Source: Nocardioides aurantiacus (GTDB taxonomy: Bacteria > Actinomycetota > Actinomycetes > Propionibacteriales > Nocardioidaceae). Taken from it: DNA of 64,000 bases. The stretch's first letter is position 1. Each line of letters opens with the position of its first letter. Positions 34,866 through 43,729 of the stretch are shown in pieces. A program made the position numbers and the translations under genes. The stretch lies in the NCBI RefSeq assembly GCF_003752505.1, contig NZ_RKHO01000001.1:124001-188000 (forward strand), read 5' to 3'. The notes under the pieces are model-generated. The model was not told where the DNA came from. It ran no database searches and saw only the letters and a list, made by a program, of their open reading frames with translations.

Positions 34866-34926
34866 CTGCGGTCTCCGGTTCCTTGCCCGCCGGCCGCGGG
34901 GTCGGACTTCAAGCGTACGGGTGACA

Positions 34927-34940
34927 TTACTGGTTCCACT
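34927..34940. promoter_or_regulatory. Left attP arm (in attR) TTACTGGTTCCACT
   Basis: This arm is an imperfect inverted match of TTAGTGGTTACT, the reverse of 22985-22996 in attL. Measured from the two AC dinucleotides both arms end 23 bases out, as expected for the two half-sites of a serine-integrase attP. Confidence 0.6.
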
Positions 34941-34942
34941 AG

Positions 34943-34951
34943 CGGCGGCAC
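34943..34951. repeat. attR core, direct repeat CGGCGGCAC
   Basis: Right copy of the 9-bp core; host sequence of tadA resumes here with T-G-S-G-K-T-T. Confidence 0.85.
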
Positions 34952-35525
34952 CGGGTCGGGCAAGACGACGCTGCTCAACGCGCTCCTGTCCGCGGTGGAC
35001 CCCGCCGACCGGATCGTGCTGGTCGAGGACGCAGCCGAGCTCCGGCCCTCGCACGCGCACGTGGTCTCGCTCGAGGCGAGGCCGGCCAACATCGAGGGCG
35101 CGGGGGAGGTGACCCTGCGCACCCTGGTGCGGCAGGCGCTGCGGATGCGGCCCGACCGGCTCGTCGTGGGCGAGGTCCGCGGGGCCGAGGTCGTCGACAT
35201 GCTCGCGGCGATGAACACCGGCCACGAGGGCGGCTGCGCGACCCTGCACGCCAACTCCGCCACCGACGTCCCGAGCCGGGTCGAGGCGCTGGCGCTGGCC
35301 GCCGGCCTCAGCCGGGAGGCGACCCACAGCCAGCTCCGCTCGGCCGTCGACGTCGTGGTGCACCTCGGTCGTGGCCGTGACGGTCGTCGCCGGGTCCGTG
35401 AGGTGGGTGTCGTCGGCGAGGGCGAGCGGGGCGTCGAGGTGCAGGTGGGGGTGGGGTTCGCCGACGATGGCCGGCTGCTGCCCGGGCCGGGCCTGGACCG
35501 CCTCACCGCACTGGTCGAGCCGTGA
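34943..35525 (+). pseudogene. tadA: tadA, 3' part (catalytic half) behind the mobile element
   Basis: The fragment restarts in the same phase at [16 protein letters not shown] and holds the rest of the ATPase: [47 protein letters not shown] (Walker B, glutamate and the His box) to LTALVEP. It has no start of its own; the open frame reaching back to 34656 runs antisense through the integrase partner gene. The stop overlaps the tadB start by four bases, so tadB and later genes are now cut off from the upstream tad promoter. Precise excision would rebuild a 400-aa TadA. Confidence 0.93.
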
Positions 35526-36352
35526 GCGGCTGGCCCGCTCCCGCCGCCGCGACCTGGTCGGTCGCCGTGGGGCCGGCGGGCCTGCTGGCGGTCGGCCTCG
35601 CCGCCGTGGCGGCCGCGCTGGCGTTCCGTCCCCGGGTCGTCCTCGACGCCCCGCGTGAGGCCCCCGGGCCGGTGGCGTCGCGGCTGGTGGTGGCGGCCGT
35701 GGGGCTGCTCGCGGCGGCCGCCTGGAGCTGGCTCGGTCCCCGACAGCTCGTGCTCGTCGGCCTGGGCCTGGCCGTGGCCGGGGCGACGGTGCGGTCGGTC
35801 CGCCGTGGACGGCGGCGGGCGGATGCCGACCGCCGCCGGGGCGAGGTGCTCGAGGTCTGCGAGGCGATGGCGGCCGACCTGGCGGCGGGCCAGCCGCCGG
35901 TCCGGGCGCTCGAACGTGCGGCCGACGAGTGGCCCGAGCTCGCACCGGTCGCCGTGGCGGCCCGGGTGGACGCTGACGTGCCGGGTGCGCTGCGGGCGGT
36001 CGGGCTCCTCGCCGGTGCAGGCGAGCTGCGCGGGGTCGCCGCCGCCTGGCAGGTGGCGCACGAGACCGGCTCGGGGCTGGCCCCGGCCATCGCCCAGGCG
36101 GCGTCCGCGGCCCGGGGCCGGCGGCGTACGTCGCGCCTGGTCGCCGCCGAGCTGGCCGGCGCCCGGGCCACGGCGCGCACCCTCGCGGCGCTGCCCGCCC
36201 TCGTCGCCCTGATGGCGATCGGGATCGGGACCGACCCCGTCGGGTTCCTCACCGGCACGACCGGGGGGCTGGTGTGCCTGACCCTCGGCCTGGGGCTCAG
36301 CTGGCTCGGCCTGGCGTGGCTGGAGCGCATCGGCGACCGGGTGCTGCGGTGA
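35522..36352 (+). CDS. tadB: TadB-like membrane protein (T2SSF)
   Basis: The 276-aa protein has two N-terminal helices, a cytoplasmic T2SSF domain (about residues 105-215, with [23 protein letters not shown] and [21 protein letters not shown]) and two C-terminal helices. It forms the inner-membrane platform of the Flp/Tad pilus with TadC. GTG at 35522 overlaps the tadA stop. With tadA split, its translation coupling is to a fragment only. Confidence 0.87.
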   Translation: MSGWPAPAAATWSVAVGPAGLLAVGLAAVAAALAFRPRVVLDAPREAPGPVASRLVVAAVGLLAAAAWSWLGPRQLVLVGLGLAVAGATVRSVRRGRRRADADRRRGEVLEVCEAMAADLAAGQPPVRALERAADEWPELAPVAVAARVDADVPGALRAVGLLAGAGELRGVAAAWQVAHETGSGLAPAIAQAASAARGRRRTSRLVAAELAGARATARTLAALPALVALMAIGIGTDPVGFLTGTTGGLVCLTLGLGLSWLGLAWLERIGDRVLR

Positions 36353-37101
36353 CACCGGCCGCCGCGGTCGTGGTGGCCCTCCTCGTGGGGGCCTGCGTCC
36401 TGCTCGCGGCCCCGCCCCGGGCACTCGCGCTGCCGGCTCCGACAGGCACGGGGGGCCGGGCTTCCCGCGCCTCCGGCAGCGGGGACGAGCGCGCCCTCCT
36501 CGCCCGGCTGCGGGCGCCGCTCGCGTGCCTCGTCGCGCTCGGCGCCTGGGCGCTGCTGGGCGGGGTGGTCGGGACGGTCGCGGCCCCGGTGGCGGGAGCG
36601 GTCGCCTGGCGGGTGTTGGGCCGGGCCGAGGACCCGGCGCTGGCGCGACGGCGCGAGCGGCTCGACGAGGAGCTGCCGACGGGTGTCGACCTGCTCGCCG
36701 CCTGCCTCGACGCGGGAGCGGCGCCCGAGGCCGCGCTGGTGACGGTGGGTCGGGCGCTGGGCGGCCCGGTCGAGGAGGAGCTGCTGGCCGTGCACGCGCG
36801 GCTCGAGCTCGGTGTCGACCCCGCGACGGTGTGGCACGACCTCGCCTCCCATCCCCAGCTGGGGCCGCTGGGCCGCACCGTCGCGCGGGCGCACGACAGC
36901 GGCGCGTCGGTCGCGACGGCCGTGCGCGGCCTGGCCGCGGAGCTGCGCGAGCGCGCGGAGGCCGAGGTCGAGGCCCGCGCCCGGAGCATCGAGGTGAGCG
37001 CCGCCGCACCCCTCGGCCTGTGCCTGCTGCCGGCCTTCGTGCTGCTCGGCATCGTGCCCCTCGTGGCCGGTGCGTTCGCCTCGATGTCGGTGTTCCGGTA
37101 G
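36349..37101 (+). CDS. tadC: TadC-like membrane protein (T2SSF)
   Basis: The 250-aa protein has helices near residues 5-25, 58-85 and 220-245 around a T2SSF domain ([29 protein letters not shown] and [21 protein letters not shown]). It partners with TadB. GTG at 36349 overlaps the tadB stop (GTGA). A gap of 149 bp follows before the pilin gene, which has its own strong ribosome binding site. Confidence 0.87.
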   Translation: MTPAAAVVVALLVGACVLLAAPPRALALPAPTGTGGRASRASGSGDERALLARLRAPLACLVALGAWALLGGVVGTVAAPVAGAVAWRVLGRAEDPALARRRERLDEELPTGVDLLAACLDAGAAPEAALVTVGRALGGPVEEELLAVHARLELGVDPATVWHDLASHPQLGPLGRTVARAHDSGASVATAVRGLAAELRERAEAEVEARARSIEVSAAAPLGLCLLPAFVLLGIVPLVAGAFASMSVFR

Positions 37102-37250
37102 CCACCTCGTCCCCACAGGTGCCTGCCGCAGCCGCGTTGTCCACCGATCGCGTCGACCCCCTCGCCGACCGTCGGGCGCCGGAGCAGCCTCCTCGCTGTC
37201 AACCAAGCAGCCCGGGGTCCCAAGGCCCGGGCCGATCCAAGGAGAAACCC

Positions 37251-37478
37251 ATGAAGAACGCATCCCTCGCCCCCGTCGGTGACCAGACCACCTCCGAGCT
37301 CCCGGTGGCGGCCGCGCGGCTCCGCGGCGAGGACGGCGCGACCACCGCCGAGTACGCCACGGTCACCGGGGCCGGCGTCGGCTTCGGTGCGCTGCTGTTC
37401 AAGTTCCTCACCAGCGACGCGGGTCAGGAGCTGCTGCAGACCATCTTCCGCGGCATCGGCAGCCTGCTGCCCTTCTAG
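37251..37478 (+). CDS. Flp-type pilin / DUF4244 protein
   Basis: The 75-aa protein carries GEDGATTAEYATVTGAGVGFGALLFKFL: a G-x-TTAEYA segment with the Glu5-Tyr6 pair of type IVb (Flp) pilins followed by a hydrophobic helix. It matches the actinobacterial DUF4244 family (Rv3656c). The polar leader of about 30 residues would be cut by a prepilin peptidase, which is not encoded in this window. AAGGAG eight bases ahead of the ATG is the strongest ribosome binding site of the locus, fitting a major subunit. Confidence 0.88.
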   Translation: MKNASLAPVGDQTTSELPVAAARLRGEDGATTAEYATVTGAGVGFGALLFKFLTSDAGQELLQTIFRGIGSLLPF

Positions 37479-37588
37479 GTCGCACCCAGACGGCCGGCGG
37501 GGTGGGTCGGGCTGCCCACCCCGCTGGTCTCCAGCACCCAGCAACCAGCCCCAGCCGGGCACCCAGCCCAGTAGAGGAGGAGCACCGC

Positions 37589-37990
37589 ATGCACCACCAC
37601 CGACCCGGCGCCACGGCCCGGCGCAGCGCGCCCGCCGCCGGCGACGAACGGGGCGCCGTCACCGCCGAGGCCGCGATGGCGCTGCCCGTCCTCGTGCTGT
37701 TCACCCTGGCCATGGCCTGGCTGGTCTCGCTCGGCGTGACCCAGGTCCGGGCGCTGGACGCCGCCCGCGAGGTCGCCCGTGCCGCGGCCCGGTCCGACTC
37801 CGCGGGCGAGGCGGCAGCGCTCGGCCGGCGCGTCGCCCCCGCCGGCAGCCGGGTCAGCGTCGAGGTCGGTGAGGACCTCGTCGTGGCCCGCGTCTCCGCC
37901 CCGGTCCGGGGTCCGGGTGGCCTGTTCGGCGCCCTCGGCTCCCACACCGTCGAGGCCGAGGCGGTCGCCGCGGCGGAGCCCGGGTCGTGA
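37589..37990 (+). CDS. TadE-like pseudopilin
   Basis: The 133-aa protein has DERGAVTAEAAMALPVLVLFTLAMAWLVSLG near residue 20, the conserved E-A of TadE-type minor pilins in front of a membrane helix, then a beta-rich extracellular domain. It is the counterpart of Rv3655c. GAGGAGG precedes the ATG at 37589. Stop and next start overlap by four bases. Confidence 0.85.
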   Translation: MHHHRPGATARRSAPAAGDERGAVTAEAAMALPVLVLFTLAMAWLVSLGVTQVRALDAAREVARAAARSDSAGEAAALGRRVAPAGSRVSVEVGEDLVVARVSAPVRGPGGLFGALGSHTVEAEAVAAAEPGS

Positions 37991-38355
37991 GGCGGCCTGC
38001 CTCCGGCCGTGACGAGCGCGGCCTCGCGGTGGTGGTCTCCACCGCCCTGCTCGGAGTGCTGGTCACGGTCACCCTCGCCGCCGTCGGGGTCACCTCGGTC
38101 GTGCTGGGCCACCGAGCCGCCCAGTCGGCCGCCGACCTCGCCTCCCTCGCCGCCGCCGGCGCCGTCCAGGACGGTGGCGACGCCTGCGGTGCGGCCCGCC
38201 GGGTGGCGGTGCGCAACCACGCGCGGGTGGTGCGGTGCCAGGTGGAGGGCTTCGTGGTGACGGTCGAGACCGAGGCCCGGACGGGCCGGTTGCCGGGCGG
38301 AGCGCTCGAGCTGCGGGCCCGGGCTCGGGCCGGCCCGGTGGGGCAGCTGCCCTAG
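37987..38355 (+). CDS. TadE/TadG-like protein of the helicase/secretion locus
   Basis: The 122-aa protein begins RDERGLAVVVSTALLGVLVTVTLAAVG (membrane helix) followed by RAAQSAADLASLAAAGAVQ, the segment typical of Rv3654c-like TadE-like proteins of this neighbourhood. It ends the tad operon and meets the helicase gene head-on: both stop codons are read from the same CTAG at 38352-38355. Confidence 0.85.
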   Translation: MRRPASGRDERGLAVVVSTALLGVLVTVTLAAVGVTSVVLGHRAAQSAADLASLAAAGAVQDGGDACGAARRVAVRNHARVVRCQVEGFVVTVETEARTGRLPGGALELRARARAGPVGQLP

Positions 38356-40721
38356 CCCGCGCGGCCGGCCGGTCGGGGCTCGGGTGCCCGGGGCGGGTCG
38401 GCCGGGGCGCCGGCGAGCAGCACGTCGAGGAGGGCGACCGCGCCGGCCTTGTCGAGCGGGTTGTTCTGGTTGCCGCACTTGGGCGACTGCACGCAGGAGG
38501 GGCAGCCCTCGGCGCAGCCGCACGAGGCGATGGCCTCGCGGGTGGCCCGCAGCCAGCGGCCCGCGGCGGCGTACCCCCGCTCCGCGAAACCGGACCCACC
38601 CGGGTGTCCGTCGTGGACGAAGACGGTGAGCATGCCGGTGTCGGGGTGCAGCGCGGTGGAGACGCCGCCGATGTCCCAGCGGTCGCAGGTCGCGAACAGC
38701 GGGAGCAGGCCGATCGAGGCGTGCTCGGCCGCGTGTGCGGCGCCGGGCAGGTCGCGCTCGTCGACGCCGCACTCCGCGAGCACCGCGGGGGGCAGCGTCC
38801 ACCAGACCGCGCTCGTCTGCAGGGTGCGCTCGGGCAGGTCGAGCGGCTCCTCGGCGATCACCTCGCCCGAGGGCACCCGGCGCTTGAGGAAGGAGACGAC
38901 CTGGTGGGTCACCCGCACGTCGCCCAGCGTCAGCCGCGCCCGACCCCACGAGGTCGACTCGCGCTCGCCGAGCACCTCGATGTCGACGACCTCGCGGGCC
39001 GAGGTGGAGTGGTCGGGGTCGTCGCGGTGGAGCACGGCCACCGACTCCTCGAGGTCGAGCTCGGAGACCATCCAGGTCTCGCCCTGGTGGAGGTAGACCG
39101 CGCCCGGGTGGACCGTGCCGTGGGAGGCGGCGTGGTCGACGGTGCCGAGCACCCGTCCGGTGACGTCCTCGACGAGGCGCACGGCCGGCCCGCCCGTGGA
39201 GCGGATGTCGGCCAGGTCGCTGGCCCGGCTGCGGTCGGTCCAGAACCAGCCGTGGGGGCGTCGGCGCAGCAGGCCGCCCGCCGTCAGCGCGTCCACCGCC
39301 GTGCGGGCGCCGGGGCCGAAGAGCGGCAGGTCCTCGTGGCGCAGCGGCGACTCGGCCGCCGCCGCGCACAGGTGGGGTCCCAGGACGTAGGGGTTGTCGG
39401 GGTCGAAGACACATGCCTCGACGGGGGCGCCCAGCAGCGCCTCGGGGTGGTGAACGAGGTAGGTGTCGAGCGGGTCGTCGCGGGCCACCATCAGCCCGAG
39501 CGCGTCGGTGGCGGCCCGGCCGGCGCGGCCGACCTGCTGCCACAGCGCCGCCCGGGTGCCGGGGAAGCCGGCGAGGAGCACGGCGTCGAGCCCGCTCACG
39601 TCGATGCCGAGCTCGAGGGCGTTGGTGGCCGCGACCCCGGTCAGCCGGCCGTCGCGCAGCGCGTCCTCGAGGGCCCGGCGCTCCTCGGGCAGGTAGCCGC
39701 CGCGGTAGGCCGCGATCTGGTCGACCAACGCGGGGTCGACCTCGGCGAGCTGACGCCGGGCGGAGAGCGCCACCGTCTCCACCCCTCGGCGGGAGCGGAC
39801 GAAGGCCAGCGTGCGGACCCGGTCGACCACGAGGTCGGTCAGCAGGCCGGCGACCTCGCTGGCCGCCGAGCGCCGCACGGGCGCGCCGTTCTCGCCGACG
39901 CCGGGGACGAAGGGCGGCTCCCACAGCGCGATCGCGGTGCGTCCCCGCGGTGACCCGTCGTCGGTGACGGCCGTGACGTCGAGGCCGGTCAGCCGTCGGG
40001 CCGATACCTCGGGCTCGGCGACGGTGGCCGAGGCCAGCACGAACGTGGGGTGGGCGCCGTGCAGCGCAGCGACCCGTCGCAGTCGTCGCAGGACCTGCGC
40101 GACGTGGGCCCCGAAGACACCGCGGTAGTGGTGGCACTCGTCGACCACGACGTAGCGCAGCGCGCCCCAGAACCGCGACCACCGCTCGTGGCCGGGCAGC
40201 ATCGAGCGGTGCAGCATGTCGGGGTTGGTCAGGACGTACTCCCCGTGGTCACGGGTCCACTCGCGCAGCTCGGGCGTGGAGTCGCCGTCGTGGGTCGAGG
40301 CGCGCAGGTCCGGCAGGCCGAGGCGGCGCACGGCGGCCAGCTGGTCCTGGGCCAGCGCCTTGGTGGGGGAGAGGTAGAGCACCGCGGCGCCGCGCTGGCC
40401 CTTGGGGCCGCGCTGCGACTCGACGGCGTGGAGCGCGGGCAGCAGGTAGCCCAGCGACTTGCCCGACGCGGTGCCGGTGGAGAGGACCACGTGGGTGCCG
40501 CCGTGGGCCAGGTCGGCGGCCCGGCGCTGGTGGGTCCAGGGCAGTGTCACGCCGCGCCGGACGACGGCGTCGCGCACGTCGGGGTGGAGCCACTCCGGCC
40601 AGGGCGCGTGCCGCGCCTCGCGGGCCTCGAGCACCTCGAGGTGGGTCAGGCCGTCCTCGCGTCCGGGCGCGCCACTGAGCCGCCCCACGAGTGCTTCGAC
40701 GTCCAGGACCTGCACCTGCAC
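38352..40721 (-). CDS. DECH-box helicase with C-terminal DUF1998 zinc domain
   Basis: The 789-aa helicase has Walker [16 protein letters not shown] (about residue 80), DECH in [15 protein letters not shown], and helicase C motifs including [13 protein letters not shown]. The C-terminal [23 protein letters not shown] holds four cysteines for zinc (DUF1998). It is the helicase that names the actinobacterial helicase/secretion neighbourhood (Rv3649) and relates to Bacillus MrfA-type repair helicases. GTG at 40721 is the first start; GTG at 40715 is 6 nt behind CAGACT and would fit a leaderless mRNA better. Confidence 0.9.
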   Translation of the reverse strand: MQVQVLDVEALVGRLSGAPGREDGLTHLEVLEAREARHAPWPEWLHPDVRDAVVRRGVTLPWTHQRRAADLAHGGTHVVLSTGTASGKSLGYLLPALHAVESQRGPKGQRGAAVLYLSPTKALAQDQLAAVRRLGLPDLRASTHDGDSTPELREWTRDHGEYVLTNPDMLHRSMLPGHERWSRFWGALRYVVVDECHHYRGVFGAHVAQVLRRLRRVAALHGAHPTFVLASATVAEPEVSARRLTGLDVTAVTDDGSPRGRTAIALWEPPFVPGVGENGAPVRRSAASEVAGLLTDLVVDRVRTLAFVRSRRGVETVALSARRQLAEVDPALVDQIAAYRGGYLPEERRALEDALRDGRLTGVAATNALELGIDVSGLDAVLLAGFPGTRAALWQQVGRAGRAATDALGLMVARDDPLDTYLVHHPEALLGAPVEACVFDPDNPYVLGPHLCAAAAESPLRHEDLPLFGPGARTAVDALTAGGLLRRRPHGWFWTDRSRASDLADIRSTGGPAVRLVEDVTGRVLGTVDHAASHGTVHPGAVYLHQGETWMVSELDLEESVAVLHRDDPDHSTSAREVVDIEVLGERESTSWGRARLTLGDVRVTHQVVSFLKRRVPSGEVIAEEPLDLPERTLQTSAVWWTLPPAVLAECGVDERDLPGAAHAAEHASIGLLPLFATCDRWDIGGVSTALHPDTGMLTVFVHDGHPGGSGFAERGYAAAGRWLRATREAIASCGCAEGCPSCVQSPKCGNQNNPLDKAGAVALLDVLLAGAPADPPRAPEPRPAGRAG

Positions 40722-40842
40722 AGTCTGTCAGCGGGGTCGGACAGTTGCCCGGCGGTGGCACCGCGCCGCGTGGTTCAATGACTGCCGTCGACCGGTACGC
40801 AAGGAGCGAGGACCGCCAGGAACTCGTTCGGAGGTGAGATTC

Positions 40843-41178
40843 GTGGATCTTTCGCTGCAGACACGCGAGGTGGCTGACCGCACCATCGTCGCCGTCGGTG
40901 GTGAGATCGACGTCTACACCGCCCCCAAGCTGCGGGACAAGATCACCGAGCTGGTCGGCGAGGGCCACCACCACCTCGTGATCGACATGGAGGGCGTCGA
41001 CTTCCTCGACTCCACCGGTCTCGGCGTCCTGGTCGGCGGCCTGAAGAAGGTCCGCGCCCACGACGGCTCGATGGCGCTGATCTGCTCCCAGGACCGGCTG
41101 CTCAAGATCTTCCGGATCACCGGCCTGGCCAAGGTCTTCACCATCCACGACTCCGAGGAGCAGGCGCTCAGCGCCTGA
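40843..41178 (+). CDS. Anti-anti-sigma factor (STAS domain)
   Basis: The 111-aa protein is a single STAS domain with the phosphorylation site [16 protein letters not shown] and a preceding [14 protein letters not shown]. BldG/RsbV-type proteins of this size release sigma factors by binding anti-sigma kinases when unphosphorylated. No kinase or sigma factor is adjacent. GTG at 40843 has GGAGGTGA eight bases ahead. Confidence 0.9.
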   Translation: MDLSLQTREVADRTIVAVGGEIDVYTAPKLRDKITELVGEGHHHLVIDMEGVDFLDSTGLGVLVGGLKKVRAHDGSMALICSQDRLLKIFRITGLAKVFTIHDSEEQALSA

Positions 41179-41206
41179 CCCGGACCGCTCACGCGGCGCC
41201 CCTCAC

Positions 41207-41236
41207 CAGCCCCGGACACCCTGTGCTCCGGGGCTG
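41207..41236 (+). terminator. Terminator after the anti-anti-sigma gene
   Basis: Perfect 10-bp stem CAGCCCCGGA/TCCGGGGCTG with 10-nt loop, 28 nt past the stop. Confidence 0.75.
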
Positions 41237-41277
41237 TTGCACGCCCGCCACGCCGACACACCTGGGGGTGTGTCACA

Positions 41278-41310
41278 GGTCACAGCACTGTGACCCATGA
41301 CACGTAGACT
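41278..41310 (+). promoter_or_regulatory. H+-PPase promoter with 18-bp palindrome
   Basis: GGTCACAG-CA-CTGTGACC (41278-41295) covers the -35 region of a -10 box TAGACT (41305-41310). An overlapping TGTGT-N6-TCACA at 41269-41284 resembles a Crp site. A Crp homologue is encoded in the window. Confidence 0.5.
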
Positions 41311-41348
41311 CCGGCGCGGTCACCTTCTTCCATCCCCCGAGGAGCGAC

Positions 41349-43649
41349 ATGGACGGGCAGAACACCGTCGTCGAACTCTCCGGTGGCAACCTCGTGCTGG
41401 TCGTCCTGGTCCTCCTGATCGCGCTCGGCGCGCTCGGCATGGCCGTGGTCTTCCGCAAGGAGGTTCTCGCCGCCGGTGAGGGCACCGACAACATGAAGAA
41501 CATCGCGCACGCCGTGCAGGAGGGCGCCAACGCCTACCTGCAGCGCCAGTTCAGGACCCTGGGCATCTTCGCCGCCGTGGCGTTCGTGTTCCTGCTGGCC
41601 CTGCCGGCCGACGACATCGGGGTCCGCATCGGGCGCTCGGTGTTCTTCCTGGTCGGTGCCGGCTTCTCGGCGGCGATCGGCTACCTCGGCATGTCGCTGG
41701 CGGTGCAGGCCAACCTGCGTGTGGCCGCCGCGGCCAACACCGTGGGACGCGACCCGGCGATGCGGATCGGCTTCCGCACCGGCGCGTTCGTCGGCATGGC
41801 GACCGTGGGCCTCGGCCTGCTCGGTGCCGCCACCGTCGTGCTGGTCTTCCGCGACTCCGCGCCCGAGGTCCTCGAGGGCTTCGGCTTCGGCGCGGCCCTG
41901 CTGGCCATGTTCATGCGGGTCGGCGGCGGCATCTTCACCAAGGCCGCCGACGTGGGCGCCGACCTCGTCGGCAAGGTCGAGAACAACATCCCCGAGGACG
42001 ACCCGCGCAACGCCGCCACCATCGCCGACAACGTCGGCGACAACGTGGGTGACTGCGCCGGCATGGCCGCCGACCTCTTCGAGTCGTACGCCGTGACGCT
42101 GGTCGCCGCCCTGATCCTGGGCTCGCAGGCGTTCGGTGACGACGGCCTGGTCTTCCCGCTGGTGATCCCGGCCATCGGGGCGCTCACCGCCGTCCTCGGC
42201 GTCTACATCACCAGGCCGCGGGCCGGCGAGAACGGCCTGACGACCATCAACCGCGCCTTCTACATCTCGGCCTCCGTCGGAGCCGTCGCCTCGGTGCTGG
42301 CGGCGTTCGTCTACCTGCCGGGCAGCTTCTCGGAGTTCGCCAACGTGGGCGGCGCCGACATGGCGACCGCGTCCGGCGACCCCCGGGTGATCGCCTCGCT
42401 GGCCGTGGTCATCGGCATCGTGATGGCCGCGGGCATCCTGGCGCTGACCGGCTACTACACGGGCACGGAGTACGGCCCCGTCAAGGGCGTCGGCGAGTCC
42501 TCCCTCACCGGAGCCGCGACCGTCATCCTCTCCGGCCTCTCGGTCGGCTTCGAGTCGGCCGTCTACACCACGCTGGTCATCGGCGCGGCGGTCTTCGGGG
42601 CGTTCCTGCTCGGCGGCGCGACCGTCACGGTCTCGCTGTTCGCGGTCGCCCTGGCCGGCTGCGGCCTGCTGACCACCGTCGGCGTCATCGTCGCGATGGA
42701 CACCTTCGGCCCGGTCTCCGACAACGCGCAGGGCATCGCGGAGATGTCGGGCGACGTCAGCCCGGAGGGGGCGCAGATCCTCACCGAGCTGGACGCGGTC
42801 GGCAACACCACCAAGGCGATCACCAAGGGCATCGCGATCGCCACCGCCGTGCTGGCGGCGACCGCGCTGTTCGGGTCCTACTCCACCTCGGTGATCGAGG
42901 CCCTGGCCGAGGCGTCGCCGACGCGCGACGAGCTGTCCAGGCTGACCTTCGACGTCTTCAACCCGGGCGTCCTGGTCGGCGTGCTGCTGGGTGCGGCCGT
43001 GGTGTTCATGTTCTCCGGCCTGGCCATCAACGCGGTCGCCCGCGCGGCCGGCGCGGTGGTCTACGAGGTGCGTCGCCAGTTCCGCGACATCCCCGGGATC
43101 ATGGAGGGCACCGGCCGTCCGGAGTACGGCAAGGTCGTCGACATCGTCACCCGCGACTCGCTCCGCGAGCTGGTGGCGCCCGGCGTCCTGGCGGTGCTGT
43201 CGCCGATCGCCGTCGGCTTCGGTCTCGGCGTCGGCGCCCTGGCGGGCTTCCTGGCCGGTGCCATCGGCACCGGCACCCTGATGGCGGTGTTCCTGGCCAA
43301 CTCCGGTGGTGCCTGGGACAACGCCAAGAAGCTGGTCGAGGACGGCCACCACGGCGGCAAGGGATCGGCCTCGCACGAGGCCACGATCATCGGTGACACC
43401 GTCGGTGACCCCTTCAAGGACACCGCCGGTCCGGCGATCAACCCGCTCATCAAGGTGATGAACCTCGTCTCGCTGCTCATCGCGGGCGCGGTCGTGTCGC
43501 TGAGCGTGGGCGAGGACCAGAACGACGTGCTGAGGATCGCCATCGCGCTCGTCTCGCTGGCCCTCATCGTGTTCGCGGTCGTCGTGTCCAAGCGGCGTGG
43601 CAACGTCATGACCGACGACGCCCCGGCCCAGGCGCACACCACCACCTGA
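41349..43649 (+). CDS. hppA: Membrane-bound proton-translocating pyrophosphatase, K+-independent
   Basis: The 766-aa protein has about 16 helices and the catalytic loops GGGIFTKAADVGADLVGKVE (near residue 195), DNVGDNVGDCAGMAADLFE (near 225) and, late, GGAWDNAKKLVEDG with HEATIIGDTVGDPFKDTAGP. Lys489 in GNTTKAITKG stands where K+-dependent enzymes have alanine, so this is the K+-independent H+ pump. It uses cytoplasmic pyrophosphate to energise the membrane. GAGGAG precedes the ATG. Confidence 0.96.
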   Translation: MDGQNTVVELSGGNLVLVVLVLLIALGALGMAVVFRKEVLAAGEGTDNMKNIAHAVQEGANAYLQRQFRTLGIFAAVAFVFLLALPADDIGVRIGRSVFFLVGAGFSAAIGYLGMSLAVQANLRVAAAANTVGRDPAMRIGFRTGAFVGMATVGLGLLGAATVVLVFRDSAPEVLEGFGFGAALLAMFMRVGGGIFTKAADVGADLVGKVENNIPEDDPRNAATIADNVGDNVGDCAGMAADLFESYAVTLVAALILGSQAFGDDGLVFPLVIPAIGALTAVLGVYITRPRAGENGLTTINRAFYISASVGAVASVLAAFVYLPGSFSEFANVGGADMATASGDPRVIASLAVVIGIVMAAGILALTGYYTGTEYGPVKGVGESSLTGAATVILSGLSVGFESAVYTTLVIGAAVFGAFLLGGATVTVSLFAVALAGCGLLTTVGVIVAMDTFGPVSDNAQGIAEMSGDVSPEGAQILTELDAVGNTTKAITKGIAIATAVLAATALFGSYSTSVIEALAEASPTRDELSRLTFDVFNPGVLVGVLLGAAVVFMFSGLAINAVARAAGAVVYEVRRQFRDIPGIMEGTGRPEYGKVVDIVTRDSLRELVAPGVLAVLSPIAVGFGLGVGALAGFLAGAIGTGTLMAVFLANSGGAWDNAKKLVEDGHHGGKGSASHEATIIGDTVGDPFKDTAGPAINPLIKVMNLVSLLIAGAVVSLSVGEDQNDVLRIAIALVSLALIVFAVVVSKRRGNVMTDDAPAQAHTTT

Positions 43650-43717
43650 GCCGACGCACCACCGGCCCGGCCGGTCGTCCCCCGCGGGCGACCGGCCGTG
43701 CTGCGTCCGGGGCCGGA

Positions 43718-43723
43718 TAGCGT
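43718..43723 (+). promoter_or_regulatory. -10 box TAGCGT, leaderless
   Basis: TAGCGT, 6 nt, GTG at 43730. Confidence 0.55.
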
Positions 43724-43729
43724 GCGGGG

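Larger units (their letters stand above)
22965..34942. mobile_element. 11,978-bp integrated element, phage-satellite type (serine integrase, capsid gene, RepA-like ATPase)
   Basis: The element is bounded by 9-bp direct repeats and interrupts the Walker A motif of tadA. It has visibly lower GC than the flanks, uses valine GTA codons in contexts the host avoids, and encodes integrase, excisionase candidate, resolvase, replication ATPase with iterons, a capsid protein, a small-terminase-like zinc protein, a NYN protein and microproteins. No large terminase, portal, protease, tail, holin or endolysin gene is visible. The gene set recalls phiRv1 and phiRv2 of M. tuberculosis and capsid-carrying phage satellites, which need a helper phage for tails and lysis. 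Mobility has not been tested. Confidence 0.9.

Noticed and set aside
34656-35525. A complete ATPase gene starting at 34656
   Set aside because: The first 95 codons are antisense to the integrase partner gene and attR; homology to TadA begins only at the 9-bp core.
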